DNA of 32,273 bases from Phycisphaerales bacterium (GTDB lineage: Bacteria > Planctomycetota > Phycisphaerae > Phycisphaerales > UBA1924): the NCBI GenBank assembly GCA_016793015.1, contig JAEUJD010000095.1, positions 1-32,273 on the forward strand, given 5' to 3'. This document shows, piece by piece, positions 25,199 to 32,273 of the stretch. The notes beneath the pieces are model-generated. The model ran no database searches and was not told where the DNA came from. It saw only the letters and a program-made list of their open reading frames with translations. A program made the translations under genes and the position numbers. Position 1 is the first letter of the stretch; each line of letters starts with the position of its first letter.

Positions 25199-26469
25199 TC
25201 ATCCCATCGATCGATCTGATGAACGGCCAGACGGTTCAACTTGTCGGAGGAAAAGAGCACGCGCTCGATGCCGGTGATCCGATCCCGATCGCGAAGCGCT
25301 TCTCGATCGCCGGAGAGATCGCGGTCATCGATCTCGATGCAGCGCTCGGCCGGGGTTCCAACGCCGGGTTGATCCTCCCGCTGCTGCGTCTCGCGAAGTG
25401 TCGCATCGGCGGGGGTATCCGCGACGAACAAACCGCCGTAAAATGGCTCGATGCCGGCGCATCCAAGATCGTCCTGGGCACCGCAGCCAAGCCCGACCTT
25501 CTCAAACGCCTCCCGCGCGATCGAGTCATCGCGGCGCTCGACGCCGACAACGGCGAGGTCGTGGTTGAAGGCTGGCGAAGACCAACCGGCGAGACCATCC
25601 TCGACCGCATGCGAGCGCTCGAGGGCCTCGTTGGCGGATTCCTCGTCACCTTCATCGAACGAGAAGGACGCTTGTCTGGGACCAACCTGGATCTGGTCCC
25701 CGAGCTTGTGCGTGCCGCGGCGGGCGCCCGAGTCACAATCGCCGGAGGCGTGACAACCGCCGACGAAATCCGAGCGCTCGACGACCTCGGCGCCGATGCC
25801 CAGGTCGGTATGGCGCTGTACACCGGCCGCTTGGAGCTAGCCGACGCCATCACCTCGGTCGTGCGCTCCGATCGGCCAGACGGCCTGTGGCCCACCGTCG
25901 TCACCGACGAACTCGGAACAGCGCTGGGGCTTGTGTACTCCAGCAATCAGAGTGTGCGCGAAGCGATCCGCACCGGACGGGGCGTTTACCACTCCCGCAG
26001 GCGAGGCCTGTGGACCAAGGGCGAATCATCGGGCAACGTGCAGACGCTGCTGCGGATCGATCCGGATTGCGATCGCGATGCCCTGCGCTTTACCGTCCGT
26101 CAGTCGGGTCAGGGCTTTTGCCATCTCGGGCGCGAAACCTGCTGGGGCACATGCACCGGGCTCGCGCTCCTCGCCTCGGTGCTCGACAACCGCGCGGCAT
26201 CGGATGCTCCGGATTCGTACACCAAGAAACTTCTACGTTCGCCAAGTCTGCTCGCCTCGAAACTGGTTGAAGAGGCCGGTGAACTGGCCGAAGCCACCGG
26301 GCACGCCGAAGTCGTCCACGAGGCCGCCGACCTCCTTTTCTTCGCGATGACCGCGATGATGCGGTCCGGCGTGTCGCTCGCAGAAGTGAGCGCCGAACTC
26401 GATCGGCGCGGCCTGCGCCTGACCCGTCGTCCGGGCGAAGCCAAACCAGTGCAGGAGAAGCGCCCGTGA
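25195..26469 (+). CDS. hisA/hisI/hisE: HisA-HisI-HisE three-domain fusion
   Basis: A 424-aa protein joining three enzymes. Residues 1-220 are the HisA ProFAR isomerase barrel: IIPSIDLMNGQTVQLVGG, CRIGGGIRDEQTA, AALDADNGEVVVEGW and TIAGGVTTADEI, with both catalytic Asp present. Residues 229-325 are HisI, PRA-CH cyclohydrolase, with metal ligands D291/D293/D295 in DPDCDRD, C309-H310 and C316. Residues 342-415 are HisE, PRA-ATP pyrophosphatase, with E359-E360 (LVEEAGELAEA) and HEAADLLFF. One polypeptide thus covers three consecutive steps after HisG. GTGA overlaps link it to hisF and hisD. No frameshift or stop occurs at the domain joins. Confidence 0.92.
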   Translation: MIIPSIDLMNGQTVQLVGGKEHALDAGDPIPIAKRFSIAGEIAVIDLDAALGRGSNAGLILPLLRLAKCRIGGGIRDEQTAVKWLDAGASKIVLGTAAKPDLLKRLPRDRVIAALDADNGEVVVEGWRRPTGETILDRMRALEGLVGGFLVTFIEREGRLSGTNLDLVPELVRAAAGARVTIAGGVTTADEIRALDDLGADAQVGMALYTGRLELADAITSVVRSDRPDGLWPTVVTDELGTALGLVYSSNQSVREAIRTGRGVYHSRRRGLWTKGESSGNVQTLLRIDPDCDRDALRFTVRQSGQGFCHLGRETCWGTCTGLALLASVLDNRAASDAPDSYTKKLLRSPSLLASKLVEEAGELAEATGHAEVVHEAADLLFFAMTAMMRSGVSLAEVSAELDRRGLRLTRRPGEAKPVQEKRP

Positions 26470-27773
26470 CCCAAACCCGCCCGCTTCTCCGATCGATCGG
26501 CTTCGGCGATCCCGTGCCGACGCGCGGCGCTCCGCTCGACCCGGACACAGTCCGCGTCGCCGCCGAGATTCTTTCCGATGTTGATGCGGGTGGCGAAAAC
26601 GCCGTGATCGAACACGCCGTCCGCCTGGGTGACATCAACGCCGGCGAAAGCGTCGTCCGCGACCGGGCCGACTTGGCCGCTGCACTCCATCGTCTCCCCC
26701 CGCAGACACGATCGTTGCTCGAGCGAACAGCAGATCGCATCCGTGGCTTCGCATCGGCGCAGCGGGCGTGCGTCCGCGACCTCGAGTTCCCGATCCCGTC
26801 CGGATTCGCAGGGCATACATGGCTGCCGGTGTCTTCTGCGGGCTGCTATGCGCCGGGAGGCCGATTTCCGCTGCCGTCCTCGGTGCTGATGACGGCCGTC
26901 ACGGCGCGGGCGGCCGGAGTCGAACATGTTTGGGTCGCCTCGCCAAAGCCGACCGACGCCACGCTTGCCGCGGCGGCAATCGCCGGCGCGGATGGATTGC
27001 TCGCTGTCGGCGGCGCGCAGGCGATCGGCACGTTCCGGCGCGGGCTCTTCGGCGCTCCCGCATGCGACATGATCGTTGGTCCGGGCAATCGCTGGGTCAC
27101 GGCGGCAAAGCAGCTTGTCTCGGCCGATGTCGGAATCGATATGCTCGCCGGCCCCTCGGAACTGCTGGTGCTGGCCGACGCATCGGCCGATCCGAAGATC
27201 GTGGCGGCCGATCTGCTCGCGCAGGCCGAGCACGACGACGACGCCGTGCCGATGCTGGTGACAACTGACCAGAGTTTGCCTCCCAGGGTCGATGCGGAGC
27301 TGCGGAGGCAGCTCGCCACGCTACCCACGGCGCCGGTTGCAATCCGCGCGCTGGCGAACGGCTTTTCGCTCGTCTGTACCGACATGTCCGAAGCGGTTGC
27401 CTTCTGCGATCGGAGCGCACCCGAGCACCTTGAAATCCTCTGCGATCAGGCCGCGAGCATCGCGCTCCTGCTCAAAAACGCCGGCGCGATCTTCATCGGT
27501 TCGCTCAGCGCCGAGGCGCTGGGCGACTACGGAGCGGGGCCGAACCACGTGCTCCCCACTTCCGGAACCGCGCGGTTTCGTGCCGGACTTTCGGTGTTCA
27601 CGTTTCTGCGCGCCCGCACATGGCTTCGCATCACCGATCCCACCGCAGCCCACCCGCTGATGCGGGACGCCGCGGCACTGGCAAGGCTGGAGCGTCTCGA
27701 GGCGCACGCCAGATCCTCTGATACACGAATTCCGGCTCGCTCGACGCCGACAGATTCCGCCGCCAGTTCCTAG
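26466..27773 (+). CDS. hisD: histidinol dehydrogenase
   Basis: Zinc enzyme of 435 aa that makes two NAD-dependent oxidations of histidinol to histidine. Signature blocks are SSAGCYAPGGRFPLPSSVLM, MIVGPGNRWVTAAKQLV, DMLAGPSELLVLAD, LLAQAEHDDDA and AEALGDYGAGPNHVLPTSGTARF, and the conserved C-terminal His lies in RLEAHARSS. GTG start on a 4-base overlap with the HisA-I-E gene, with AGGAG eight bases upstream. Last gene of the operon; no good terminator is seen in the 113 bases that follow. Confidence 0.95.
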   Translation: MTQTRPLLRSIGFGDPVPTRGAPLDPDTVRVAAEILSDVDAGGENAVIEHAVRLGDINAGESVVRDRADLAAALHRLPPQTRSLLERTADRIRGFASAQRACVRDLEFPIPSGFAGHTWLPVSSAGCYAPGGRFPLPSSVLMTAVTARAAGVEHVWVASPKPTDATLAAAAIAGADGLLAVGGAQAIGTFRRGLFGAPACDMIVGPGNRWVTAAKQLVSADVGIDMLAGPSELLVLADASADPKIVAADLLAQAEHDDDAVPMLVTTDQSLPPRVDAELRRQLATLPTAPVAIRALANGFSLVCTDMSEAVAFCDRSAPEHLEILCDQAASIALLLKNAGAIFIGSLSAEALGDYGAGPNHVLPTSGTARFRAGLSVFTFLRARTWLRITDPTAAHPLMRDAAALARLERLEAHARSSDTRIPARSTPTDSAASS

Positions 27774-27886
27774 ACCGCAACTGGGGGTCAGTACCGCACG
27801 TACCGGGAGTCTCCGGTCGTTACACTTGCGCTTCCCCGGCCGACCCCGGCCATCCCCCCCGGTGCCCTTTGTTGAGGTCACGTATC

Positions 27887-30355
27887 TTGAAGCACACATT
27901 CACCGTTGCAGTGTTGACCCTTTGTGCCGCTTTCGCGGCGGCGCAGACACCCAACACCCCGCCGCCTACTTCAGCGCAGGTGCCCGCCCCCGTCGATCCC
28001 GGCTGGCCCCGTTCCTTCTCCAAGGACGGCACGACCATCCTGATTCACCAGCCCCAGATCGACTCGTGGAAGAACTACACCACGATGCGATTCCGTTGTG
28101 CGATCGAGGTGACATTGCAGGGAGCCTCGACTCCCGAGATGGGCGTCATCGCGGCCGAGGCGGAAACCGAGGTTCACACTGCGGCGAACACGGTCGTGCT
28201 CACCGACATCCAGCCCGCGATCCGCTTTCCGGGTGCGTCGCCCGAGATCGCCGCGGCCCTCACGGCTGTTGTCAAAGAAGCGCTGCCCCAGAAATCCACG
28301 CTCACGCTCTCGCTCGATCGCGTCCTGGTCTATATGCGCAATATGACTCCGCCCCCGGGCGTCGCGCTCAACATGGCGCCGCCGCCGATTTTTTACAGCG
28401 AGAACCCCGCGATCCTGGTCATGTTCATGGGCCAGCCGGATTTCAAGCCGATTCCCAACACCAAGATCATGTTCGCCGCGAACACCAACTGGCTGATGCT
28501 GATGGACGGCACGACCACGCAGTACTACCTGTTGAACAACGGCTCGTGGATGACTGCGCCCGATCCGCTGAAAGGCCCGTGGACCGCCGCGGCAACACTG
28601 CCCCCGGATTTCTCCAGCCTCCCCAAAGCCGGCTGGGAAGAGGTGCTGAAAAATTTGCCCGGCAAGCCTATGGCAACAGTGCCGGTGGTCTTCACCAGCA
28701 CGCAGCCGGCGGAACTCATCGTCACGCAGGGTCCGCCGTCGTATACGCCTATCTCGGGTACGCCCCTGATGTACGTGAACAACCCGACGATGACGCTGTT
28801 CTACAACGTCTCGAATTCAACGTACTACTTCCTCGTGGCCGGACGCTGGTTCAGCGCATCAACGCTCAACGGCCCTTGGGCCCAGGCATCGGCCAGCCTT
28901 CCCCCGGCCTTCGCGAATATTCCGGCCAGTTGTCCTCTGGCGTATGTGCTCGCGTCGGTGCCCGGCACGCAGCAGGCTCAGGATGCCATCCTGCTCGCGA
29001 ATGTCCCTCAGAAGGCGACGGTCAAAATTGCTGAAGCCAAGCTCGATGTGACCTATGTCGGCACCCCCCAGTACGTTGCGATCCCCAATACGCAGATGAC
29101 CTATGCCGTGAACACGCCCTTCCAGATCGTGCAGTACGGCGGCGCGTACTACTGCTGCAACAAGGGTGTCTGGTTCATTGCGACATCTCCCACGGGACCG
29201 TGGGTTGTGTGCTCGGTTGTCCCCGATGTCATCTACACCATCCCGCCCTCGTGCCCGCTCTACAACGTGACGTACGTTAAGGTGTATTCAACAACGCCCG
29301 ACACCGTCGTTGTGGGCTATACCAGCGGCTACAGCGGCGAATACGTCGCCGCGACCGGAGCCGTGATGTTCGGTGCTGGCATGGTGACCGGAGCGCTCAT
29401 CGCGGGCAACAACAGCTGGTACTACGGCTGCCCCCCCTCCTACTACTCGTACGGCTGCGCACCCGTGTATCACTACGGATATGGAACCTACTACCGAGGC
29501 GCGGGTTGCTATGGCCCGTACGGCGGGGCGGGCTGGTGCGCGGGGTACAACCCCGCGACCGGAACGTATTTCCGCAGCGGCTCGGCGTACGGCCCCTACG
29601 GCAGCGTGCACGGCACGCAGGCGTACAACCCGTGGACCGGAACCTACGGTCAGCACACCGGCGGCTCGAACGGCTACGGCTCGTGGGGCAATTCGTATGT
29701 GTCTCAGGGCAACCGCTGGGCCGAGGCGGGTCACACCACAAACAACGCGACCGGTGTGACAAAGGGCTGGGCGGAAGATTCGTCCGGTCAGTGGGCCGAG
29801 GGTGCGCACAAGGGTGACTCGACGGTTGCAAAGACCAGCAATGGCGATGTCTACGCCGGCCATGATGGCAACGTCTACAAGAAGGACGACAGCGGCCAGT
29901 GGCAGAAGTACGACAACGGAAGCTGGAACAATGTGAACCGTCCAAGCCAGACCGGCAACATGAGCGGCAATCAGGGCAATCTGGGGGGAAATCAGGGCCT
30001 CAATCAGACCGAAAGCCGCGCGGCGCAGGCCAGCAATTCGAGCGCCTGGCAGAATCGCTCGCAAAATTCCTGGCAGAGCCAATGGGGAAGCGGCAGCGGA
30101 TCAACTTCTGATCTGCAGAATCGCTGGGGGCAAGGGAACGAAGGCGGCCAGGGCGGCTGGCAGGACCACGACAACATGAACGGACTCAACCGCGATTCGT
30201 GGGCGAGAGGCGAAAGCGGAGGAGGCGGCTGGGGCGGAGGAGGCAATAGCTGGGGAGGCGGCTCGCACTCTTGGGGCGGCGGAGGCGGGTTTGGGGGGGG
30301 CGGATTTGGAGGTTTTGGCGGGGCATCACGCTTTGGCGGTTTCCATCGCCGATAA
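27887..30355 (+). CDS. large secreted repeat protein with Gly-rich tail, unknown
   Basis: About 822 aa. The TTG at 27887 is chosen because GAGG lies nine bases upstream and the N-terminus then becomes a clean signal peptide (MKHTFTVAVLTLCAAFAAAQ). Three similar segments follow at about 183-241, 283-345 and 394-450, each with PxxxPIPNT-like start, a hydrophobic Tyr-rich core, G-x-W and a closing GPW. A hydrophobic stretch (about 480-500) leads to a Tyr/Gly/Cys-rich region, two SGQW units and a C-terminal GGGWGGGG/GGFGGGGFGG tail ending HRR. It resembles proteins sometimes labelled carbohydrate-binding family V/XII, from memory only. Probably cell-surface. Confidence 0.75.
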   Translation: MKHTFTVAVLTLCAAFAAAQTPNTPPPTSAQVPAPVDPGWPRSFSKDGTTILIHQPQIDSWKNYTTMRFRCAIEVTLQGASTPEMGVIAAEAETEVHTAANTVVLTDIQPAIRFPGASPEIAAALTAVVKEALPQKSTLTLSLDRVLVYMRNMTPPPGVALNMAPPPIFYSENPAILVMFMGQPDFKPIPNTKIMFAANTNWLMLMDGTTTQYYLLNNGSWMTAPDPLKGPWTAAATLPPDFSSLPKAGWEEVLKNLPGKPMATVPVVFTSTQPAELIVTQGPPSYTPISGTPLMYVNNPTMTLFYNVSNSTYYFLVAGRWFSASTLNGPWAQASASLPPAFANIPASCPLAYVLASVPGTQQAQDAILLANVPQKATVKIAEAKLDVTYVGTPQYVAIPNTQMTYAVNTPFQIVQYGGAYYCCNKGVWFIATSPTGPWVVCSVVPDVIYTIPPSCPLYNVTYVKVYSTTPDTVVVGYTSGYSGEYVAATGAVMFGAGMVTGALIAGNNSWYYGCPPSYYSYGCAPVYHYGYGTYYRGAGCYGPYGGAGWCAGYNPATGTYFRSGSAYGPYGSVHGTQAYNPWTGTYGQHTGGSNGYGSWGNSYVSQGNRWAEAGHTTNNATGVTKGWAEDSSGQWAEGAHKGDSTVAKTSNGDVYAGHDGNVYKKDDSGQWQKYDNGSWNNVNRPSQTGNMSGNQGNLGGNQGLNQTESRAAQASNSSAWQNRSQNSWQSQWGSGSGSTSDLQNRWGQGNEGGQGGWQDHDNMNGLNRDSWARGESGGGGWGGGGNSWGGGSHSWGGGGGFGGGGFGGFGGASRFGGFHRR

Positions 30356-30545
30356 CGGCTGGTAGTCGGAACGCGTTTCCCTGGTTTGCCAGGTTGCTTG
30401 CGTTCTGCTTGATTCGTCTGCGCCGAATGCGCCGACTTTCGGGGTTCCTGCCTCGGATTCGGCACCGTTTCCATGTGGCGCGGGTTGCCGCAAGCCGGTC
30501 GATTTTGGACGTTCACCTTGCGAAAGCGTTTTCGCGGAGGTGTGC

Positions 30546-31193
30546 ATGCGTGGATTGATTGCCGGGATTCTCGTTGCGGGTTTGGCGCCGTCAATAGCGG
30601 CACGCGGTGAATTGATCCTCCAGGACAGTCTGCGGAAAGACGCGGGCTGGTCCGATTGGGATTCCAAGCTCGCCTTTGGTGAGATGGGGCTGTCTGCGTT
30701 TGGTGTGGTCTCGCGCGAACTCGAGTGGCTTCCGGAACGATTCGAAGCGCAGGTCACGCTCGACGCAGCAAAGTCCATCATTTGGGGCTTCGGCGTCGCC
30801 GCGGATTTCTCACCCAAGACCGGGTTCAGCGGCATCGCGCTGGTGGCCGACCGGCAGGACAAGCCCCGGATCACGCTCGGCCGCTGGGAAAACGACCTGA
30901 TCGTCGAGTCGGTCGACATCGATGCCGAAGCCGAGAAGCTCTTTGATGGCGTGCATGATCTGATGATCGGGGTGCGCGAAGATGTCGCGTACGCCCGGAT
31001 CGACGGGGTGACAGTTGCGAAACTCGGGTTCGATGCAAAGAAGCCCGCGGGCTCGCAGATCGTGCTCGCATCGTTCGCTGAGGGGGACACGTTCTTCCGC
31101 GACCTGACGGTCGCGGCACGCATCCCGTCGCAGGGCGGATTGATGGTGGCGATGCCGCTGATCGCTCTCGCGGCGATGCGCCGGCGGCGCTGA
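30546..31193 (+). CDS. secreted protein with PEP-CTERM-like sorting tail
   Basis: A 215-aa protein. Signal peptide MRGLIAGILVAGLAPSIAARG is followed by a beta-rich domain of about 165 residues (FRDLTV near its end), possibly of jelly-roll/laminin-G type but not firmly recognised. The C-terminus reads IPSQGGLMVAMPLIALAAMRRRR: short polar motif, hydrophobic helix and Arg cluster, the plan of PEP-CTERM exosortase substrates, although the motif is not PEP. ATG 30546 is preceded by GGAGG (30536-30540), and a 6-bp hairpin (30520-30535) abuts that site. Confidence 0.75.
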   Translation: MRGLIAGILVAGLAPSIAARGELILQDSLRKDAGWSDWDSKLAFGEMGLSAFGVVSRELEWLPERFEAQVTLDAAKSIIWGFGVAADFSPKTGFSGIALVADRQDKPRITLGRWENDLIVESVDIDAEAEKLFDGVHDLMIGVREDVAYARIDGVTVAKLGFDAKKPAGSQIVLASFAEGDTFFRDLTVAARIPSQGGLMVAMPLIALAAMRRRR

Positions 31194-31235
31194 AGCGACC
31201 TGATACGCAAGGTTTTGTAAATCTCACGCAGTTCG

Positions 31236-31260
31236 AAATCACCCGCGATACGGGTGGTTT
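31236..31260. terminator. bidirectional terminator between convergent genes
   Basis: A 10-bp stem with one G-T pair (31236-31245 with 31251-31260, loop CGATA) ends in A on the left and T on the right, so it works in either direction. It sits between the PEP-CTERM-like gene and the convergent padR. Confidence 0.75.
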
Positions 31261-31288
31261 TGTCTTTGATTCGACGACGCACGACGCT

Positions 31289-31864
31289 TCATGCCTTCTG
31301 CCTCGGCGAAAAGGCCGTGCGAGGGATGGCAGCGAATTCAGGGGAACACTCCACCCGCCGAAGCCAACTCAACCGCGCCTGCATGACCACACTAATGCCT
31401 TCAACAGCCAGGGCAGCGAACACGTTTCCGGTGGATTCGAAGTGCTTCAGCTTCCTGCGATTGGCCGCGAGTTGCCCGCGGATGCGCTTTGCCGCGTCGC
31501 GGAGCATGGAGCGGCGTTTGGCCGGCTCGATCGCGCCGAGGAAATAGATGCGGGTTCGGACGAGATCGGGCGGGACGGTCGCGTCGGCTTCGGGGATCGG
31601 TCCGGCGAGCCAAGCCTTCAAAGCCGCGAGGCCGGAGGGCGAGATCGAATAGAGGCGGCGGGGCCGATTGCCCTGCTTGTCGGCACGGGCGCGGAGCAAG
31701 CGGCGGCGTACCAGGCGGGCGAGCAGCGGGTAAATCGCGCCCTCGCGGCTGCGGTAGTACGCGGCTGTTGAGTGCGTGAACTCCTGAAGTATCTCGTAGC
31801 CGGAGCACTCGCCCTTTTTCCAGACGTTGCCGAGGACGGTGTGCTCGAGATCGGTGAGGGGCAT
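31289..31864 (-). CDS. PadR-family transcriptional regulator
   Basis: A 191-aa winged-helix regulator. The N-terminal domain (about 1-85) has the PadR pattern DLEHTVLGNVWKKGECSGYEI, then YYRSREGAIYPLLARLVRRRLL (recognition helix and wing) and RLYSISPSGLAALKAWL. The C-terminal helical region (about 95-165) fits the PadR dimerisation domain. PadR proteins usually repress a nearby gene and release it on binding a small ligand. No ribosome-binding site precedes the ATG. Two palindromes lie in the divergent region (31891-31900 and 31964-31980); control of the gene at 32085 and of itself is likely but inferred. Confidence 0.87.
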   Translation of the reverse strand: MPLTDLEHTVLGNVWKKGECSGYEILQEFTHSTAAYYRSREGAIYPLLARLVRRRLLRARADKQGNRPRRLYSISPSGLAALKAWLAGPIPEADATVPPDLVRTRIYFLGAIEPAKRRSMLRDAAKRIRGQLAANRRKLKHFESTGNVFAALAVEGISVVMQARLSWLRRVECSPEFAAIPRTAFSPRQKA

Positions 31865-31890
31865 GGGAATTCAAATTGCCAAAGGGCCGG

Positions 31891-31900
31891 ATTTGCAAAT
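31891..31900. promoter_or_regulatory. 10-bp palindrome upstream of padR
   Basis: ATTTGCAAAT is a perfect palindrome, flanked by GGCC on each side, 27 bases upstream of the padR start. It could be an autoregulatory site. Short palindromes arise by chance, so this is tentative. Confidence 0.3.
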
Positions 31901-31954
31901 GGCCAAATTCTGATTACGGAGGCTGGTCTCGGGATTGGCGACGCTTGTATCGGC

Positions 31955-31984
31955 TTGCCGGTTTATTACGATTCGTAATATACT
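31955..31984 (+). promoter_or_regulatory. promoter with overlapping 8-1-8 operator
   Basis: TTGCCG (31955-31960), an 18-base spacer and TATACT (31979-31984, 5 of 6) form a sigma70-like promoter. A perfect inverted repeat, TATTACGA-T-TCGTAATA (31964-31980), fills the spacer and overlaps the -10 box, the expected place for a repressor. It lies about 100 bases upstream of the padR start, so PadR is the natural candidate. Confidence 0.6.
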
Positions 31985-32084
31985 GACTTTTCCGTGATGG
32001 CGCTGAGGCTATTTTGACGGGCGGGCGGAGCTTGGGCATCTTGAGGGTTTGCCGCGGAAGACGCGGCGAATGGGAGTGATCGGC

Positions 32085-32273
32085 ATGTTTGAGTTCAAGT
32101 CGTTGTTGGTTTGCGCGTGTGCCCTGGTTGCCGCGGCTTCTTCGGCGCTGGCGGATGCGGATGTGTTTGTGCTGCGACGCGACGATTCGGGCTTCAAGCT
32201 CACGAAGGTGGGCATCGCCGATGGGCAGCAGATCGTCTGGACGCTCGGGCAGGACGGGTTTGTGGATGTCATT
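32085..32273 (+). CDS. secreted protein, N-terminal part only
   Basis: A frame of 63 codons runs off the right edge. It begins MFEFKSLLVCACALVAAASS and continues to a signal-peptidase site near ALA-DA; the mature part starts DADVFVLRRDDSGFK. GGGAG lies eight bases before the ATG. It is downstream of the promoter/operator at 31955-31984 and is the probable PadR target. Family not recognisable from the portion visible. Confidence 0.65.
   Translation, partial: MFEFKSLLVCACALVAAASSALADADVFVLRRDDSGFKLTKVGIADGQQIVWTLGQDGFVDVI

Noticed and set aside
27802-27817. Hairpin ACCGG-GAGTCT-CCGGT after hisD as operon terminator
   Set aside because: Only a 5-6 bp stem and no T-run follows.

Overview
The window is GC-rich bacterial chromosome with housekeeping genes and no mobile element. 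It most resembles a planctomycete, probably of the Phycisphaerae. This rests on the GC-rich code with frequent GTG/TTG starts, a G|FSLIELL-type prepilin, a secreted protein ending in a short hydrophobic stretch plus RRRR (PEP-CTERM-like), HEAT-repeat exported proteins, a LysW carrier-protein pathway and a eukaryote-type UDP-sugar pyrophosphorylase. The taxon is inferred, not proven.

Layout. 1-193: the tail of something upstream, then two terminator-like hairpins. 194-4468 (+): lysW-lysX-lysY-lysZ-lysK, the amino-group-carrier-protein route to lysine and/or ornithine/arginine; the aminotransferase (LysJ/ArgD) is not here. 4511-9191 (-): an exported HEAT/TPR protein, trpB and an MFS transporter. 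9297-11210 (+): a membrane-anchored protein and a type II pseudopilin. 11222-13708 (-): an alpha/beta hydrolase and a UAP1-like UDP-HexNAc pyrophosphorylase. 13783-20047 (+): rpe, accD (behind a hairpin-rich leader), lnt overlapping a HEAT-repeat lipoprotein, a membrane coiled-coil protein and a small membrane protein. 20198-20271: tRNA-Asp(GTC) with its terminator.

20340-27773 (+) is the centrepiece: a compact histidine operon. It is preceded by an unannotated 19-codon leader ORF (GTG start, peptide MKNVLSSHFHHHHASSMAG) with five His codons. The leader can form mutually exclusive hairpins ending in a 9-bp terminator before hisG, which is the layout of a ribosome-mediated his attenuator. The genes are hisG, a hisC-HAD phosphatase fusion, hisB, hisH, hisF, a hisA-hisI-hisE fusion and hisD. 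They are joined by 4-7 base overlaps and together cover every step from PRPP+ATP to histidine, including histidinol-phosphate phosphatase if the HAD domain supplies it.

27887-32273: a large TTG-start secreted protein with three internal repeats and a Gly-rich tail, a PEP-CTERM-like secreted protein, a convergent PadR regulator, and a promoter overlapped by a perfect 8-1-8 inverted repeat in front of a secreted protein that runs off the window.
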